Shown piece after piece: positions 1 to 7,625 of a stretch of DNA of 64,000 nt. Each line of letters starts with the position of its first letter. Position 1 is the first letter of the stretch. Origin of the DNA: Mesorhizobium australicum (lineage in GTDB: Bacteria > Pseudomonadota > Alphaproteobacteria > Rhizobiales > Rhizobiaceae); NCBI RefSeq assembly GCF_900177325.1, contig NZ_FXBL01000004.1:1302001-1366000 (forward strand), read 5' to 3'. The notes under the pieces were generated by a model, which did no database searches, was not told the origin of the DNA, and saw nothing but the letters and a program-made list of their open reading frames with translations. Made by a program: the position numbers and the translations under genes.

Positions 1-39
1 CCATTCCTCTTTCCCTGGGAGAGGGATATGCGCAAATGA
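1..39 (+). CDS. C-terminal end of an upstream gene, probably an amino-acid ABC permease (partial)
   Basis: The frame open from the first base ends at a TGA at 37-39, after twelve residues ending ERDMRK. This stop overlaps the ATG of the next permease as ATGA, the usual arrangement for paired HisQ/HisM-type permease genes. The family call rests only on that coupling, because too little sequence is visible for homology. A short upstream ATG at 28 lies in the same frame and is presumably an internal Met. Confidence 0.4.
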   Translation, partial: PFLFPWERDMRK

Positions 40-686
40 GCGGTTCGTTCAGCAATCTGGCGATTGTTCAGACACTTATCGGAAAAGTCCCCTGGACATT
101 GGCGCTCTCGTTGATCGCGTTCGTCGGCGGAGCGACCGTCGCGTCCCTGTTCACCGTGGTCTCCGTTCTTGGCGGAAGGTATGTCTGGGGCGTCGTGTCG
201 TTTGTCACGGTGATTATCCAGAGCACTCCGCTGCTTATGGTGATCTTCCTGTGCTTCTTTGGACTGCCGCTTCTCGGCATCGACGTCTCGCCCTGGTTCG
301 CGTCCTCCCTTGCGCTGATCGCCTTTTCCGGGGCTTTCCTGACCGAGATCTGGCGATCGGCAGTGCGCGCAGTGCCGGTCGGTCAATGGGAGGCATCTGA
401 GGCGTCCGGTCTCTCGCGGCTGCAGGCGCTATGGCACATCGTGCTTCCGCAATCTGTCCAGATCGCGATACCGCCGACGGTCGGCTTTGGCGTTCAGATT
501 GTCAAAGCCACTGCACTGACATCGATCGTCGGCTTCGTCGAAGTGACGCGTGCCGGTTACGTGCTGAACAACGTCACCTTCAAGCCGTTCTTCATCTTCT
601 TTGTCGTCGGCCTGATCTACATGGCCATCAACCTGCCGCTTTCCGTGGCGGCCAGAAAGCTGGAGCGGCGTTTCACGCCGAAATGA
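36..686 (+). CDS. Polar amino-acid ABC transporter permease (HisM/GlnP family)
   Basis: This 216-residue inner-membrane protein has several hydrophobic segments and the EAA loop of binding-protein-dependent permeases (EASGLSRLQALWHIVLPQ, about residues 113-130), which docks on the ATPase. Its length is typical of the HisMQ type. The start overlaps the preceding stop by 4 bp. A binding protein and an ATPase of the same type follow at 743 and 1612, so this is a complete amino-acid importer whose first permease lies mostly outside the window. The substrate is not determinable; nearby amino-acid-metabolising genes suggest an amino acid or a derivative. Confidence 0.9.
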   Translation: MSGSFSNLAIVQTLIGKVPWTLALSLIAFVGGATVASLFTVVSVLGGRYVWGVVSFVTVIIQSTPLLMVIFLCFFGLPLLGIDVSPWFASSLALIAFSGAFLTEIWRSAVRAVPVGQWEASEASGLSRLQALWHIVLPQSVQIAIPPTVGFGVQIVKATALTSIVGFVEVTRAGYVLNNVTFKPFFIFFVVGLIYMAINLPLSVAARKLERRFTPK

Positions 687-742
687 CCAGGAAGACAATA
701 GCAACTTGCAAATAATACCATCAACAACAATGGGGAACAAAA

Positions 743-1537
743 ATGCTGAAGCGACTTTCTTCTTTCTTTGTTTCGGTCACCGCGGCCTTGCTTGTGATGC
801 AGAGCAGCGCGTTTTCCGGGACACTCGACGAAATTCTCCAGCGAGGGACCGTCCGTATCGCGGTCATGCAGGACTTTGCGCCGTTCGGAGCTCTCAATGC
901 CAAACTGGAACCGGAAGGCTATGACATCGACGTCGCCAAACGCATCGCCGAGAACCTGGGCGTGAAGCTCGAACTGGTCGTCACGACAGGGGCAAATCGC
1001 ATTCCCTATCTTCAAACCGACAAGGCCGACATCGTCGTTGCGGCACTCGGCGCAAATCCGGAACGGGCCAAATCGATCTGGTTCTCAAGCGCCTACGCTC
1101 CCTTCTATTCCGGCGTATTTGCCTCCGGTAAGGTCGACATAAAAAGTTACGCCGATCTCGCCGGCAAGACGGTGGGCGTGACGCGAGGCAATCTCGAGGA
1201 CCTCGAGATTTCGCGGCTTGCTCCCCCCGATGCGAACATCATGCGTTTCGAGGACAATGCCACGACAACGTCGGCATGGCTCACGGGTCAGGTCGAAGTG
1301 CTGGTGAGCGGAAACACCGCAGCTGCGGTCATCGCTGCAAACAATCCCGGACTCGATATCGAAAGCAAGATCGTCATCAAGAACTCGCCCGCTTTCCTGG
1401 GTGTCACGCGCGGCAACGAGGATCTGCTTCGTTGGCTGAACGTCTTCATCCTCCACCAGCGACTGGCGGGCGGTCTCGACGAGCTTTCCGAAAAGTGGTT
1501 TGGCGAGCCGCTGCCGGCAACGTTGCCCTCCCTTTGA
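743..1537 (+). CDS. Amino-acid ABC transporter periplasmic substrate-binding protein (family 3)
   Basis: This 264-residue protein has an N-terminal signal peptide (Lys-Arg, then a hydrophobic stretch to about residue 28) and the family-3 start of the mature domain, LDEILQRGTVRIAVMQDFAPFG. Further family signs are GYDIDVAKRIAENLGVKLELV and the hinge-region KTVGVTRGN. A shortish AT-rich spacer with a GGGGA-like ribosome site (about 730) precedes the ATG. It lies between the permease (36-686) and the ATPase (1612), which fits the periplasmic receptor of that importer. Relatives bind polar amino acids; the ligand here is unknown. Confidence 0.9.
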   Translation: MLKRLSSFFVSVTAALLVMQSSAFSGTLDEILQRGTVRIAVMQDFAPFGALNAKLEPEGYDIDVAKRIAENLGVKLELVVTTGANRIPYLQTDKADIVVAALGANPERAKSIWFSSAYAPFYSGVFASGKVDIKSYADLAGKTVGVTRGNLEDLEISRLAPPDANIMRFEDNATTTSAWLTGQVEVLVSGNTAAAVIAANNPGLDIESKIVIKNSPAFLGVTRGNEDLLRWLNVFILHQRLAGGLDELSEKWFGEPLPATLPSL

Positions 1538-1611
1538 CCGAAGGCGGGGGGACGTCGCATCCAGCGCCGTCCCCCGGTCTGGCCAGACCATTCCAGAAGG
1601 TGGAAAACACG

Positions 1612-2352
1612 ATGAGCCACGTGCCGGCTGTGGAATTTCGACGGGTATCAAAGCGATATGGCTCGTACGAAGTTCTCAAGAACATCGACCTCTCCGTCGG
1701 GGCCGGCGAGCGGGTCGTCATATGTGGTCCGTCAGGATCTGGAAAGTCGACGCTGATCCGATGCATCAACCAGCTCGAGACGCACCACGCCGGGGAAATC
1801 CTTGTTCACGGCCAGAGGGTCGATGGAGGCCCATCGGATATCAGGCGGGTGCGTCAAATGGTTGGAATGGTATTCCAGCAGTTCAACCTCTACCCGCATC
1901 TGACGGCGCTCGAAAACTGCACGATCGCTCCGGTCCTGGTTCGTCGCCTCCCGACGAAGGAGGCGCAGGAGATCGCCATGCGACATCTCGATCGCGTAAG
2001 GATCGCCGATCAGGCGGGGAAATATCCGCATCAGCTCTCCGGCGGGCAACAGCAGCGCGTCGCGATAGCGCGCGCCCTTTGCATGGAGAGCAAGGTCATG
2101 CTCTTCGACGAACCGACATCCGCCCTCGACCCTGAGATGATCGCCGAAGTCCTCGACGTGATGGTTCGTCTCGCCGAATCGGGCCTGACCATGATCTGCG
2201 TCACCCACGAAATGGGGTTTGCGCGTCAGGTTGCAGATCGCATTGCATTCATGGACAGAGGGCAAATCGTCGAGGTTGCGTCCCCTGCGACCTTCTTCAC
2301 CGATCAGAGCAACGAGCGAACGCGGGCCTTTCTCTCGCAAATTCTGCATTGA
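1612..2352 (+). CDS. Amino-acid ABC transporter ATP-binding protein (GlnQ/HisP family)
   Basis: This 246-residue ATPase has Walker A GPSGSGKST (about residue 40), the Q-loop VFQQFNLYPH, the signature LSGGQQQRVAIARAL and Walker B VMLFDEPTSALDPE. The family's switch region ICVTHEMGFARQVADRI follows. The frame is open further upstream, but the ATG at 1612 gives the canonical length and follows AGAAGGTGGAAA. It energises the permease at 36 and the binding protein at 743. GlnQ-like members work in the cytoplasm as dimers. Confidence 0.93.
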   Translation: MSHVPAVEFRRVSKRYGSYEVLKNIDLSVGAGERVVICGPSGSGKSTLIRCINQLETHHAGEILVHGQRVDGGPSDIRRVRQMVGMVFQQFNLYPHLTALENCTIAPVLVRRLPTKEAQEIAMRHLDRVRIADQAGKYPHQLSGGQQQRVAIARALCMESKVMLFDEPTSALDPEMIAEVLDVMVRLAESGLTMICVTHEMGFARQVADRIAFMDRGQIVEVASPATFFTDQSNERTRAFLSQILH

Positions 2353-2444
2353 ACGCCGGGCAGCAATTCGTTTGAACGGAACGCGGCACGGATGATACAA
2401 GGAACCTGGACGACTTTAGCGGGCCGCGCGTCTGGAGGAACGCG

Positions 2445-3326
2445 TTGTCTGAAGCCTATGGAGGGCTTGCGGGCGTGCCTCGAATAGACACACGCAACAG
2501 CGCGCGCTACTGGCGCGATCCTCGGATCCACGGCCTGAGTTGTCTGGCTGCCGATTTTACGACGCACGAATATGCCCCGCACAGCCACGATGCTCTGGTC
2601 ATCGCGGTCACCGAGACGGGTGGCTCGGAGTTCAGAAGCCGCGGGCGTACTGAGGAAGCGAAGACGTCGGTGCTGCTCGCGTTCAATCCCGACGAACCAC
2701 ACTCCGGGAGAATGGGCCGAAGCGACCGCTGGCGCTATCGCAGCCTCTATCTCTCGGCGCCGGCGCTCGACATTCTCAAGCAGGAGCTCGGACTCGAGCG
2801 GACCCCGTATTTCATGGAGAACGTCTTCACCGACGCCGATCTGATCGGCGATTTCATGCGGCTTCACCGCGCCTTGGATTTGCAAGGGGACCAGCTCGAG
2901 CAGCATGAGCTGCTGGTTGGCAGCCTCGGCGAACTGTTCCGGCGCCACGGGTCCGGAAAGGCGCATCTGTCGGTTCGGTTCGCTGACCGGACCAAGGTGC
3001 GCACCCTCAAGGAACTGATGCATGATCGGCACGATCAGGAGCTCACACTCGCCGATCTGAGCCAGGAAGTTGGGCTGACGCCGTTCCAGTTGATCGCTCT
3101 TTTCAAGAGAACCACGGGACTGACGCCGCATGCCTTTCTCACGCAGCTCCGTCTCAACATCGCGGTAAACGCTCTCGAAGCCGGTGTTCCGATCGCGGAG
3201 GCCGCGCTGAGTGCAGGCTTCTATGACCAGAGTGCCCTCACCAGGCATTTCAAACGTTGCTTCGGGATAACACCCCTTCAATGGATCAGGGCGGCCATGA
3301 TCGATCCAAACGTACGCGCAATTTAA
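2445..3326 (+). CDS. AraC-family transcriptional regulator
   Basis: This 293-residue protein has an N-terminal cupin-like sensing half (HEYAPHSHDALVIAVTETGG, about residues 42-61) and a C-terminal pair of helix-turn-helix motifs. These start near LTLADLSQEVGLTPFQLIALFKRTTGLTPHAF and end with SAGFYDQSALTRHFKRCFGITPLQW, the AraC family signature. The start is TTG at 2445, preceded by GGAGG at a good distance. It lies between the amino-acid importer and the AlaX/EamA/dehydrogenase genes and probably controls one or both. Members of this subgroup often regulate a neighbouring EamA-type exporter or amino-acid genes. Confidence 0.88.
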   Translation: MSEAYGGLAGVPRIDTRNSARYWRDPRIHGLSCLAADFTTHEYAPHSHDALVIAVTETGGSEFRSRGRTEEAKTSVLLAFNPDEPHSGRMGRSDRWRYRSLYLSAPALDILKQELGLERTPYFMENVFTDADLIGDFMRLHRALDLQGDQLEQHELLVGSLGELFRRHGSGKAHLSVRFADRTKVRTLKELMHDRHDQELTLADLSQEVGLTPFQLIALFKRTTGLTPHAFLTQLRLNIAVNALEAGVPIAEAALSAGFYDQSALTRHFKRCFGITPLQWIRAAMIDPNVRAI

Positions 3327-3407
3327 GCCAATAAACGAAGCGTTCCGGCTTCTAGTCTGACTTCCGACGCGGCCCGTCTCGGGCGAACTCCGCTTCGGAA
3401 GAACGAC

Positions 3408-4148
3408 ATGGCTAACTATTTTTGTCTCGATCATCCTGAAACCTATTCTCACCGGACCCAGGTGCTTGACGCAAAGCCGGGCAGCGTACTGCTGGCGGAA
3501 ACACCGTTCTATCCGGGCGGTGGCGGCCAGCTCCCCGATCGCGGCATCATCGAATGGTCGCACGGCGAGGTAGCCGTATCGGGATTTGAAATCCAGGATG
3601 GACGCATCTGGCATCTGCTCGATGAGCCCGTTGAACTTCCCGGCGCCGAAGTCACGGCGCAAGTCGACCATGGTTTCAGGCGTCTCATGCGCCAGCTGCA
3701 CACCGATCTGCATATCGTGAACGCCCTGGTCTACCGGGACTTCGATGGAGCGCTTGTGACTGGAGTGCAAATGTCGGGTGACGGTACTGCTCGTATCGAC
3801 TTCGACCTCGTGGAGGCGGACAACGACCGGCTGCGGGCCATAGAACCAGAAATAAACGACGTGATCCGCAAGGATCTTGCGGTTCGCCAGTCGCATGTTC
3901 CGCAGGATGCGGCATTCAACGAACCGGGGCTCATTCGCTCGCGATCGGTGGCGCCGCCGCCGTCGCCGGACGGCCTCGTACGCATAGTGGAAATCGTTGG
4001 ACTGGACCGCCAGGCCTGCGGCGGCACGCATCTCTCCTCCACCGGCGAGTCGCCTCCGGTTCGCATTCTCAAGATAGAGAACAAGGGTCGTCACAACCGC
4101 CGCCTCCGGATCGGACTTGCCGAACTGGTCTCAGACGCCGCCCGATGA
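3408..4148 (+). CDS. Freestanding alanyl-tRNA editing protein (AlaX-like)
   Basis: This 246-residue protein resembles the editing domain of alanyl-tRNA synthetase without the aminoacylation part. It carries the zinc-binding HTDLH (HxxxH, about residue 103) and the C-terminal CGGTHLS (CxxxH, about residue 204). The N-terminal PFYPGGGGQLPDRG matches the AlaX/AlaRS editing entry. Family members deacylate mischarged tRNA(Ala) in the cytoplasm. It follows an AraC regulator and overlaps the EamA exporter by 4 bp, so it is co-expressed with amino-acid export and dehydrogenation genes. That suggests protection against an amino acid made or imported here. Confidence 0.88.
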   Translation: MANYFCLDHPETYSHRTQVLDAKPGSVLLAETPFYPGGGGQLPDRGIIEWSHGEVAVSGFEIQDGRIWHLLDEPVELPGAEVTAQVDHGFRRLMRQLHTDLHIVNALVYRDFDGALVTGVQMSGDGTARIDFDLVEADNDRLRAIEPEINDVIRKDLAVRQSHVPQDAAFNEPGLIRSRSVAPPPSPDGLVRIVEIVGLDRQACGGTHLSSTGESPPVRILKIENKGRHNRRLRIGLAELVSDAAR

Positions 4149-5059
4149 ACACGCTGACATATCTGTGGTCGCGGCCCCTTCTTCTCCTGCCGCTTCCCCC
4201 GCTGTTCTGGGCCGGCAACCTCGTGCTCGGGCGGGCTCTCGCCAACGACTATCCGCCTGTCTCGCTCGCCGTTGGCAGGTGGGTTGTCGCCATTGCCGTT
4301 CTCGCCCCTTTCGTGTCCGGGGCAGTATGGCGCCAGCGCAGCCTGCTGCGCCAGAATTGGCTTCTGATCCTGCTATGTGGGGCTTTCGGGATCGCCGGCT
4401 ACAACGCCCTCGGCTACGTCGCCCTGCAGACCGTACCGGCGGCGAGCGTCGCCTTTCTGAACTCGTCCCTTCCCCTGATGGTGCCGCTTGCCGCGTTTGC
4501 CCTTGGCGTGGAACGGGTTCGGAAGATGACCATCCTGGGTATCCTGATATCGTTCGTCGGCGTCGCATGGATCGTGGCGCGCGGCAACCCGGCGGATCTG
4601 GCCCATATCGGCTTTGCTGCCGGAGAGCCGCTTGTCCTCGTCGCCGTTGCCAACTACGCGGTCTATTCCGTCCTCGTCAGGCGCAAGCCGGGCGAACTTG
4701 AGGCACTCGTCTTCCTGGCCAGTACGATGGTGGCGGGCCTCGGCGTGCTTCTGCCTTTCTGGGCCTGGGAGCTGGCAGCCGGAGCCAGAATCCCCTTTGA
4801 TGCCGCGTCGGTCTGTGCGGTCGTCTACATCGGCGTTTTCGCCTCCCTCTTTGCATTCATCCTCTGGAACCGCTGCGTCGCAACTTTGGGACCGAGCGTG
4901 ACGGGGGCATCGTTTCACCTCGTGGCTTTGTTCACGGCGATCCTCGCTTTCCTCGTTCTCGGTGAACCCGTGGCCGGATTTCACATAATTGGCGCGGTGT
5001 TGATCCTTTGCGGCTTCGTTGTTGCAACGCGACGTTGGCCAGCCCCTTCCACACCCTAA
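4145..5059 (+). CDS. DMT/EamA family transporter
   Basis: This 304-residue integral membrane protein has about ten hydrophobic segments in two EamA repeats. Repeat one includes GNLVLGRALANDYPPVSLAVGRW, and repeat two ends ILAFLVLGEPVAGFHIIGAVLILCGF, a signature of the drug/metabolite superfamily. The ATG overlaps the stop of the editing-protein gene (ATGA). Such proteins often export amino acids or metabolites. Pairing with an AlaX editing factor and an amino-acid dehydrogenase suggests export of an amino acid or analogue. The substrate is not determined. Confidence 0.88.
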   Translation: MNTLTYLWSRPLLLLPLPPLFWAGNLVLGRALANDYPPVSLAVGRWVVAIAVLAPFVSGAVWRQRSLLRQNWLLILLCGAFGIAGYNALGYVALQTVPAASVAFLNSSLPLMVPLAAFALGVERVRKMTILGILISFVGVAWIVARGNPADLAHIGFAAGEPLVLVAVANYAVYSVLVRRKPGELEALVFLASTMVAGLGVLLPFWAWELAAGARIPFDAASVCAVVYIGVFASLFAFILWNRCVATLGPSVTGASFHLVALFTAILAFLVLGEPVAGFHIIGAVLILCGFVVATRRWPAPSTP

Positions 5060-5081
5060 TAGCGCATGCAGGAGTTCTCTC

Positions 5082-6137
5082 ATGACCGTGTTTTCAGCGG
5101 GTGACTTTGCCGATCACGAGCAGGTCGTATTCGTCGCCGACGAGCCATCCGGACTTCGGGCCATCATCGCGATCCACGATACGACCCTCGGGCCGGCCCT
5201 CGGCGGCTGTCGCATGTATCCCTATGCCTCCGAGGCCGAAGCGCTGCGAGACGTCCTTCGCCTGTCGCGTGGCATGACCTTCAAGGCAGCGGCAGCGAAT
5301 CTGGATCTGGGAGGTGGCAAAGCCGTGATCATCGGCGATCCAAGGACCCAGAAGACACCCGCGCTGCTTCAGGCGATGGGCATCGCGGTGGAACGCCTGG
5401 GAGGACGATACATCACCGCCGAAGACGTCGGCACCACGGTCGAGGATTTCGGGGAACTTCACAAAAAGACAAAGCATGTCGTCGGCCTCCCCGTTGAACT
5501 GGGCGGTACCGGCGATCCGTCACCCACAACTGCTCGAGGGGTCTACTACGGGCTGTTGGCTGCCGCGCGTCATCGTTGGGGCGAGGATCAGCTGGCCGGC
5601 AAGACCGTGGCGGTGCAGGGGCTCGGCAATGTCGGCTGGCACCTGTGCGAATTGCTCCATGCGGCCGGGGCGAAGCTCGTCGTCACTGATGTCGATGACA
5701 AGCGGGTGTCCAGGGCCGTCGCCGCGTTTGGCGCGACCAGCGTCCCACCGGAAGAAATCTACGGGGCGAGGGCGGATATCTTCGCGCCCTGCGCCATGGG
5801 AGCTATCCTGAACGACGAGACGCTGCCTTTGTTCAGGGTCGAGATTGTCGGAGGTGCTGCCAACAATCAGCTCGCCCTGGATCACCATGGCGAGGCGCTA
5901 AGGGCGAGGGGAATTCTCTATGCGCCGGATTTCGTTATCAACGCGGGTGGAATGATAAGGGTCGCATCGGAGCGGGAAGGTTTCGACGAGGCGCTCGTCG
6001 ATCGGAATGTGAAAGGAATAGGCGACAGCCTGCTTGCGATATTCCAGCGCTCCGAAAGCGAAGGCATTCAGACGAACGCCGCAGCAATGCTCCTTGCTCG
6101 GGAACGCCTGTCTTCGGCGGCCACACACAGACTTTGA
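5082..6137 (+). CDS. Leu/Phe/Val (Glu/Leu/Phe/Val) dehydrogenase family protein
   Basis: This 351-residue cytoplasmic oxidoreductase reversibly deaminates an L-amino acid to its 2-oxo acid with NAD(P). Seen are GGCRMYPY, MTFKAA and LDLGGGKAVI with the substrate and catalytic lysines. The Rossmann motif is VAVQGLGNVGWHL (near residue 178), and the C-terminal NNQLALDHHGEALRARGILYAPDFVINAGG is typical of leucine/phenylalanine/valine dehydrogenases. The start at 5082 follows AGGAG with 7-nt spacing. It sits 22 bp after the EamA exporter. Amino-acid preference cannot be assigned from sequence. Confidence 0.9.
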   Translation: MTVFSAGDFADHEQVVFVADEPSGLRAIIAIHDTTLGPALGGCRMYPYASEAEALRDVLRLSRGMTFKAAAANLDLGGGKAVIIGDPRTQKTPALLQAMGIAVERLGGRYITAEDVGTTVEDFGELHKKTKHVVGLPVELGGTGDPSPTTARGVYYGLLAAARHRWGEDQLAGKTVAVQGLGNVGWHLCELLHAAGAKLVVTDVDDKRVSRAVAAFGATSVPPEEIYGARADIFAPCAMGAILNDETLPLFRVEIVGGAANNQLALDHHGEALRARGILYAPDFVINAGGMIRVASEREGFDEALVDRNVKGIGDSLLAIFQRSESEGIQTNAAAMLLARERLSSAATHRL

Positions 6138-6174
6138 AAAGACCGTTTCAGCTGTCAGCGAGACCAACTTCGGC

Positions 6175-7311
6175 ATGGGCGACACGCGCGCGATCCTGGA
6201 GCAACTAATTTCCTTCGACACCACGTCGCGCAATTCTAATCTCGCGCTCGTGGACTGGGCTGTTGACCGGTTCCAGCGTCTCGGCGCGCGCGTTCGCCTG
6301 ACATTCGATGACCGGAGAACCAAGGCCAACATCCTCGCGAGCCTTGGCCCGGCAGAGGTTCCAGGCGTTGTCCTGTCGGGGCACACGGATGTTGTTCCCG
6401 TCGATGATCAGCAATGGTCGTCAGATCCGTTCATTCTTCGTGAAGACAATGGCCGCCTCTACGGTCGAGGCACCGCGGATATGAAGGGCTTCCTGGCCTG
6501 TTGCATGGCGGTGGCTGCGCAAATCGCCACCAGGAAGCTACATCGGCCAGTCCATTTCGCCTTCTCCTATGATGAGGAAGTCGGGTGTCTGGGTGTATCC
6601 CGATTGGTTCAGGATTTGCTGGCCGCAGAATGCAAGCCGGCGTTTGCGATCGTCGGCGAACCGACCGAAATGCGTATCGGAAATGGACACCGAGGCTTTT
6701 TTGGCTACGAAACTCAATTTCGAGGCAAGGCGGCCCACTCAAGCGATCCTTCCGAGGGAACCAGTGCAATTTATCCCGCCGCGGCGTTTGCAACGTTCAT
6801 CCAAATGCTCGGTGCCGAAAAAAACAGGAGCCAAGACGCCACTTTCAACGTGGGTCGGATCGAAGGCGGCTCTGCAATAAACATTGTGCCAAGCAGATGT
6901 GATGTTGTCTGGGAATTTCGACCGAAGGACGACTCCACAACGCAGGAGGTGCTGGCGGCGGTGGAGACATATTTGCAGACGCAAACCGAACCGCCGACGA
7001 AAACGCTTCTCGCTCGTGTACCGCCTCTTATGCAAAATGCCGACGCCATGGCCTTTGCGGCCGAGTTGGGCGGGCAGCTTCCGGCCCGTGACCTTCCATT
7101 TGGTACGGAAGGTGGATTCTTCGATGAAGCGGGGATTGCAACTGTTGTCTGCGGTCCGGGGACGATCGCACAGGCGCACCAGCCGGACGAGTGGATAGCC
7201 GTCGAACAACTTGCCGAATGTGACCGGTTCTTGCAGCGTATCGCTAATTGGTTGGAGACGCCGCTCCGCGTGAGTTCCGGGACGAAGACCTCGGGCGCTG
7301 GCGGCTTGTAG
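6175..7311 (+). CDS. M20 family metallopeptidase, acetylornithine-deacetylase (ArgE)-like, with altered C-terminus
   Basis: This 378-residue protein has the ArgE/DapE zinc ligands: LSGHTDVVPVD, GRGTADMKGF, SYDEEVGCLG, IVGEPTEMRIGN and a C-terminal AQAHQPDEW. It likely cleaves an N-acyl amino acid in the cytoplasm. The last 17 or so residues (after IANWLE) are read from DNA that, on the other strand, encodes the end of an IS3-type transposase. The native C-terminus has therefore been replaced, although all metal ligands are kept. It follows the amino-acid dehydrogenase by 37 bp with a weak ribosome site. Activity is likely but uncertain. Confidence 0.85.
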   Translation: MGDTRAILEQLISFDTTSRNSNLALVDWAVDRFQRLGARVRLTFDDRRTKANILASLGPAEVPGVVLSGHTDVVPVDDQQWSSDPFILREDNGRLYGRGTADMKGFLACCMAVAAQIATRKLHRPVHFAFSYDEEVGCLGVSRLVQDLLAAECKPAFAIVGEPTEMRIGNGHRGFFGYETQFRGKAAHSSDPSEGTSAIYPAAAFATFIQMLGAEKNRSQDATFNVGRIEGGSAINIVPSRCDVVWEFRPKDDSTTQEVLAAVETYLQTQTEPPTKTLLARVPPLMQNADAMAFAAELGGQLPARDLPFGTEGGFFDEAGIATVVCGPGTIAQAHQPDEWIAVEQLAECDRFLQRIANWLETPLRVSSGTKTSGAGGL

Positions 7312-7600
7312 CCGAGCGATCCTTGCGGGCGCACGGTGTTGTAATGCTGGCGCCAGCTTCGAGGATGATACTGGCCTCCTTGAGCGTGCAGAAATCTCAC
7401 CGTTGAGAAGCTCATCGCGGAGGCGAGCATTGAGGCTTTCTATTAGCTGTTCTCCATGGGCTTCCGGGCGTTGCTGTGATCAGTCCTGCAAGGCAGAGGC
7501 GATGAACGCGAAGCTTCGTGACGATCTCGTCGGGCTTGTGTGTTTGCGATTGTGCCCCTCCGTCATGGTCAAAACCATACTTCAAGGTGGACCCGTTCAA
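7270..7600 (-). mobile_element. Degenerate IS3-family insertion-sequence remnant
   Basis: On the minus strand, an OrfA-like N-terminus containing HKPDEIVTKLR (from the ATG at 7600) runs directly into the last part of an OrfB integrase: GSPW, then LNARLRDELLNGE, then WRQHYNTVRPQGSLGYKPP and APEVFVP. The middle of both genes is missing, and at least two single-base losses break the OrfB frame. No clear terminal inverted repeats or target duplication could be recognised. The element is dead. It fills the gap between the M20 gene and the dehydratase gene and supplies the tail of the M20 reading frame. Confidence 0.8.
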
Positions 7601-7625
7601 TGGAGAGGTGGATCAAGGGGCGAAT

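Noticed and set aside
2304..4094. Long minus-strand open frame opposite the AraC regulator and AlaX-like gene
   Set aside because: No recognisable domain, low-complexity Arg/Glu-rich translation and complete overlap with two well-supported plus-strand genes; GC-rich antisense shadow.
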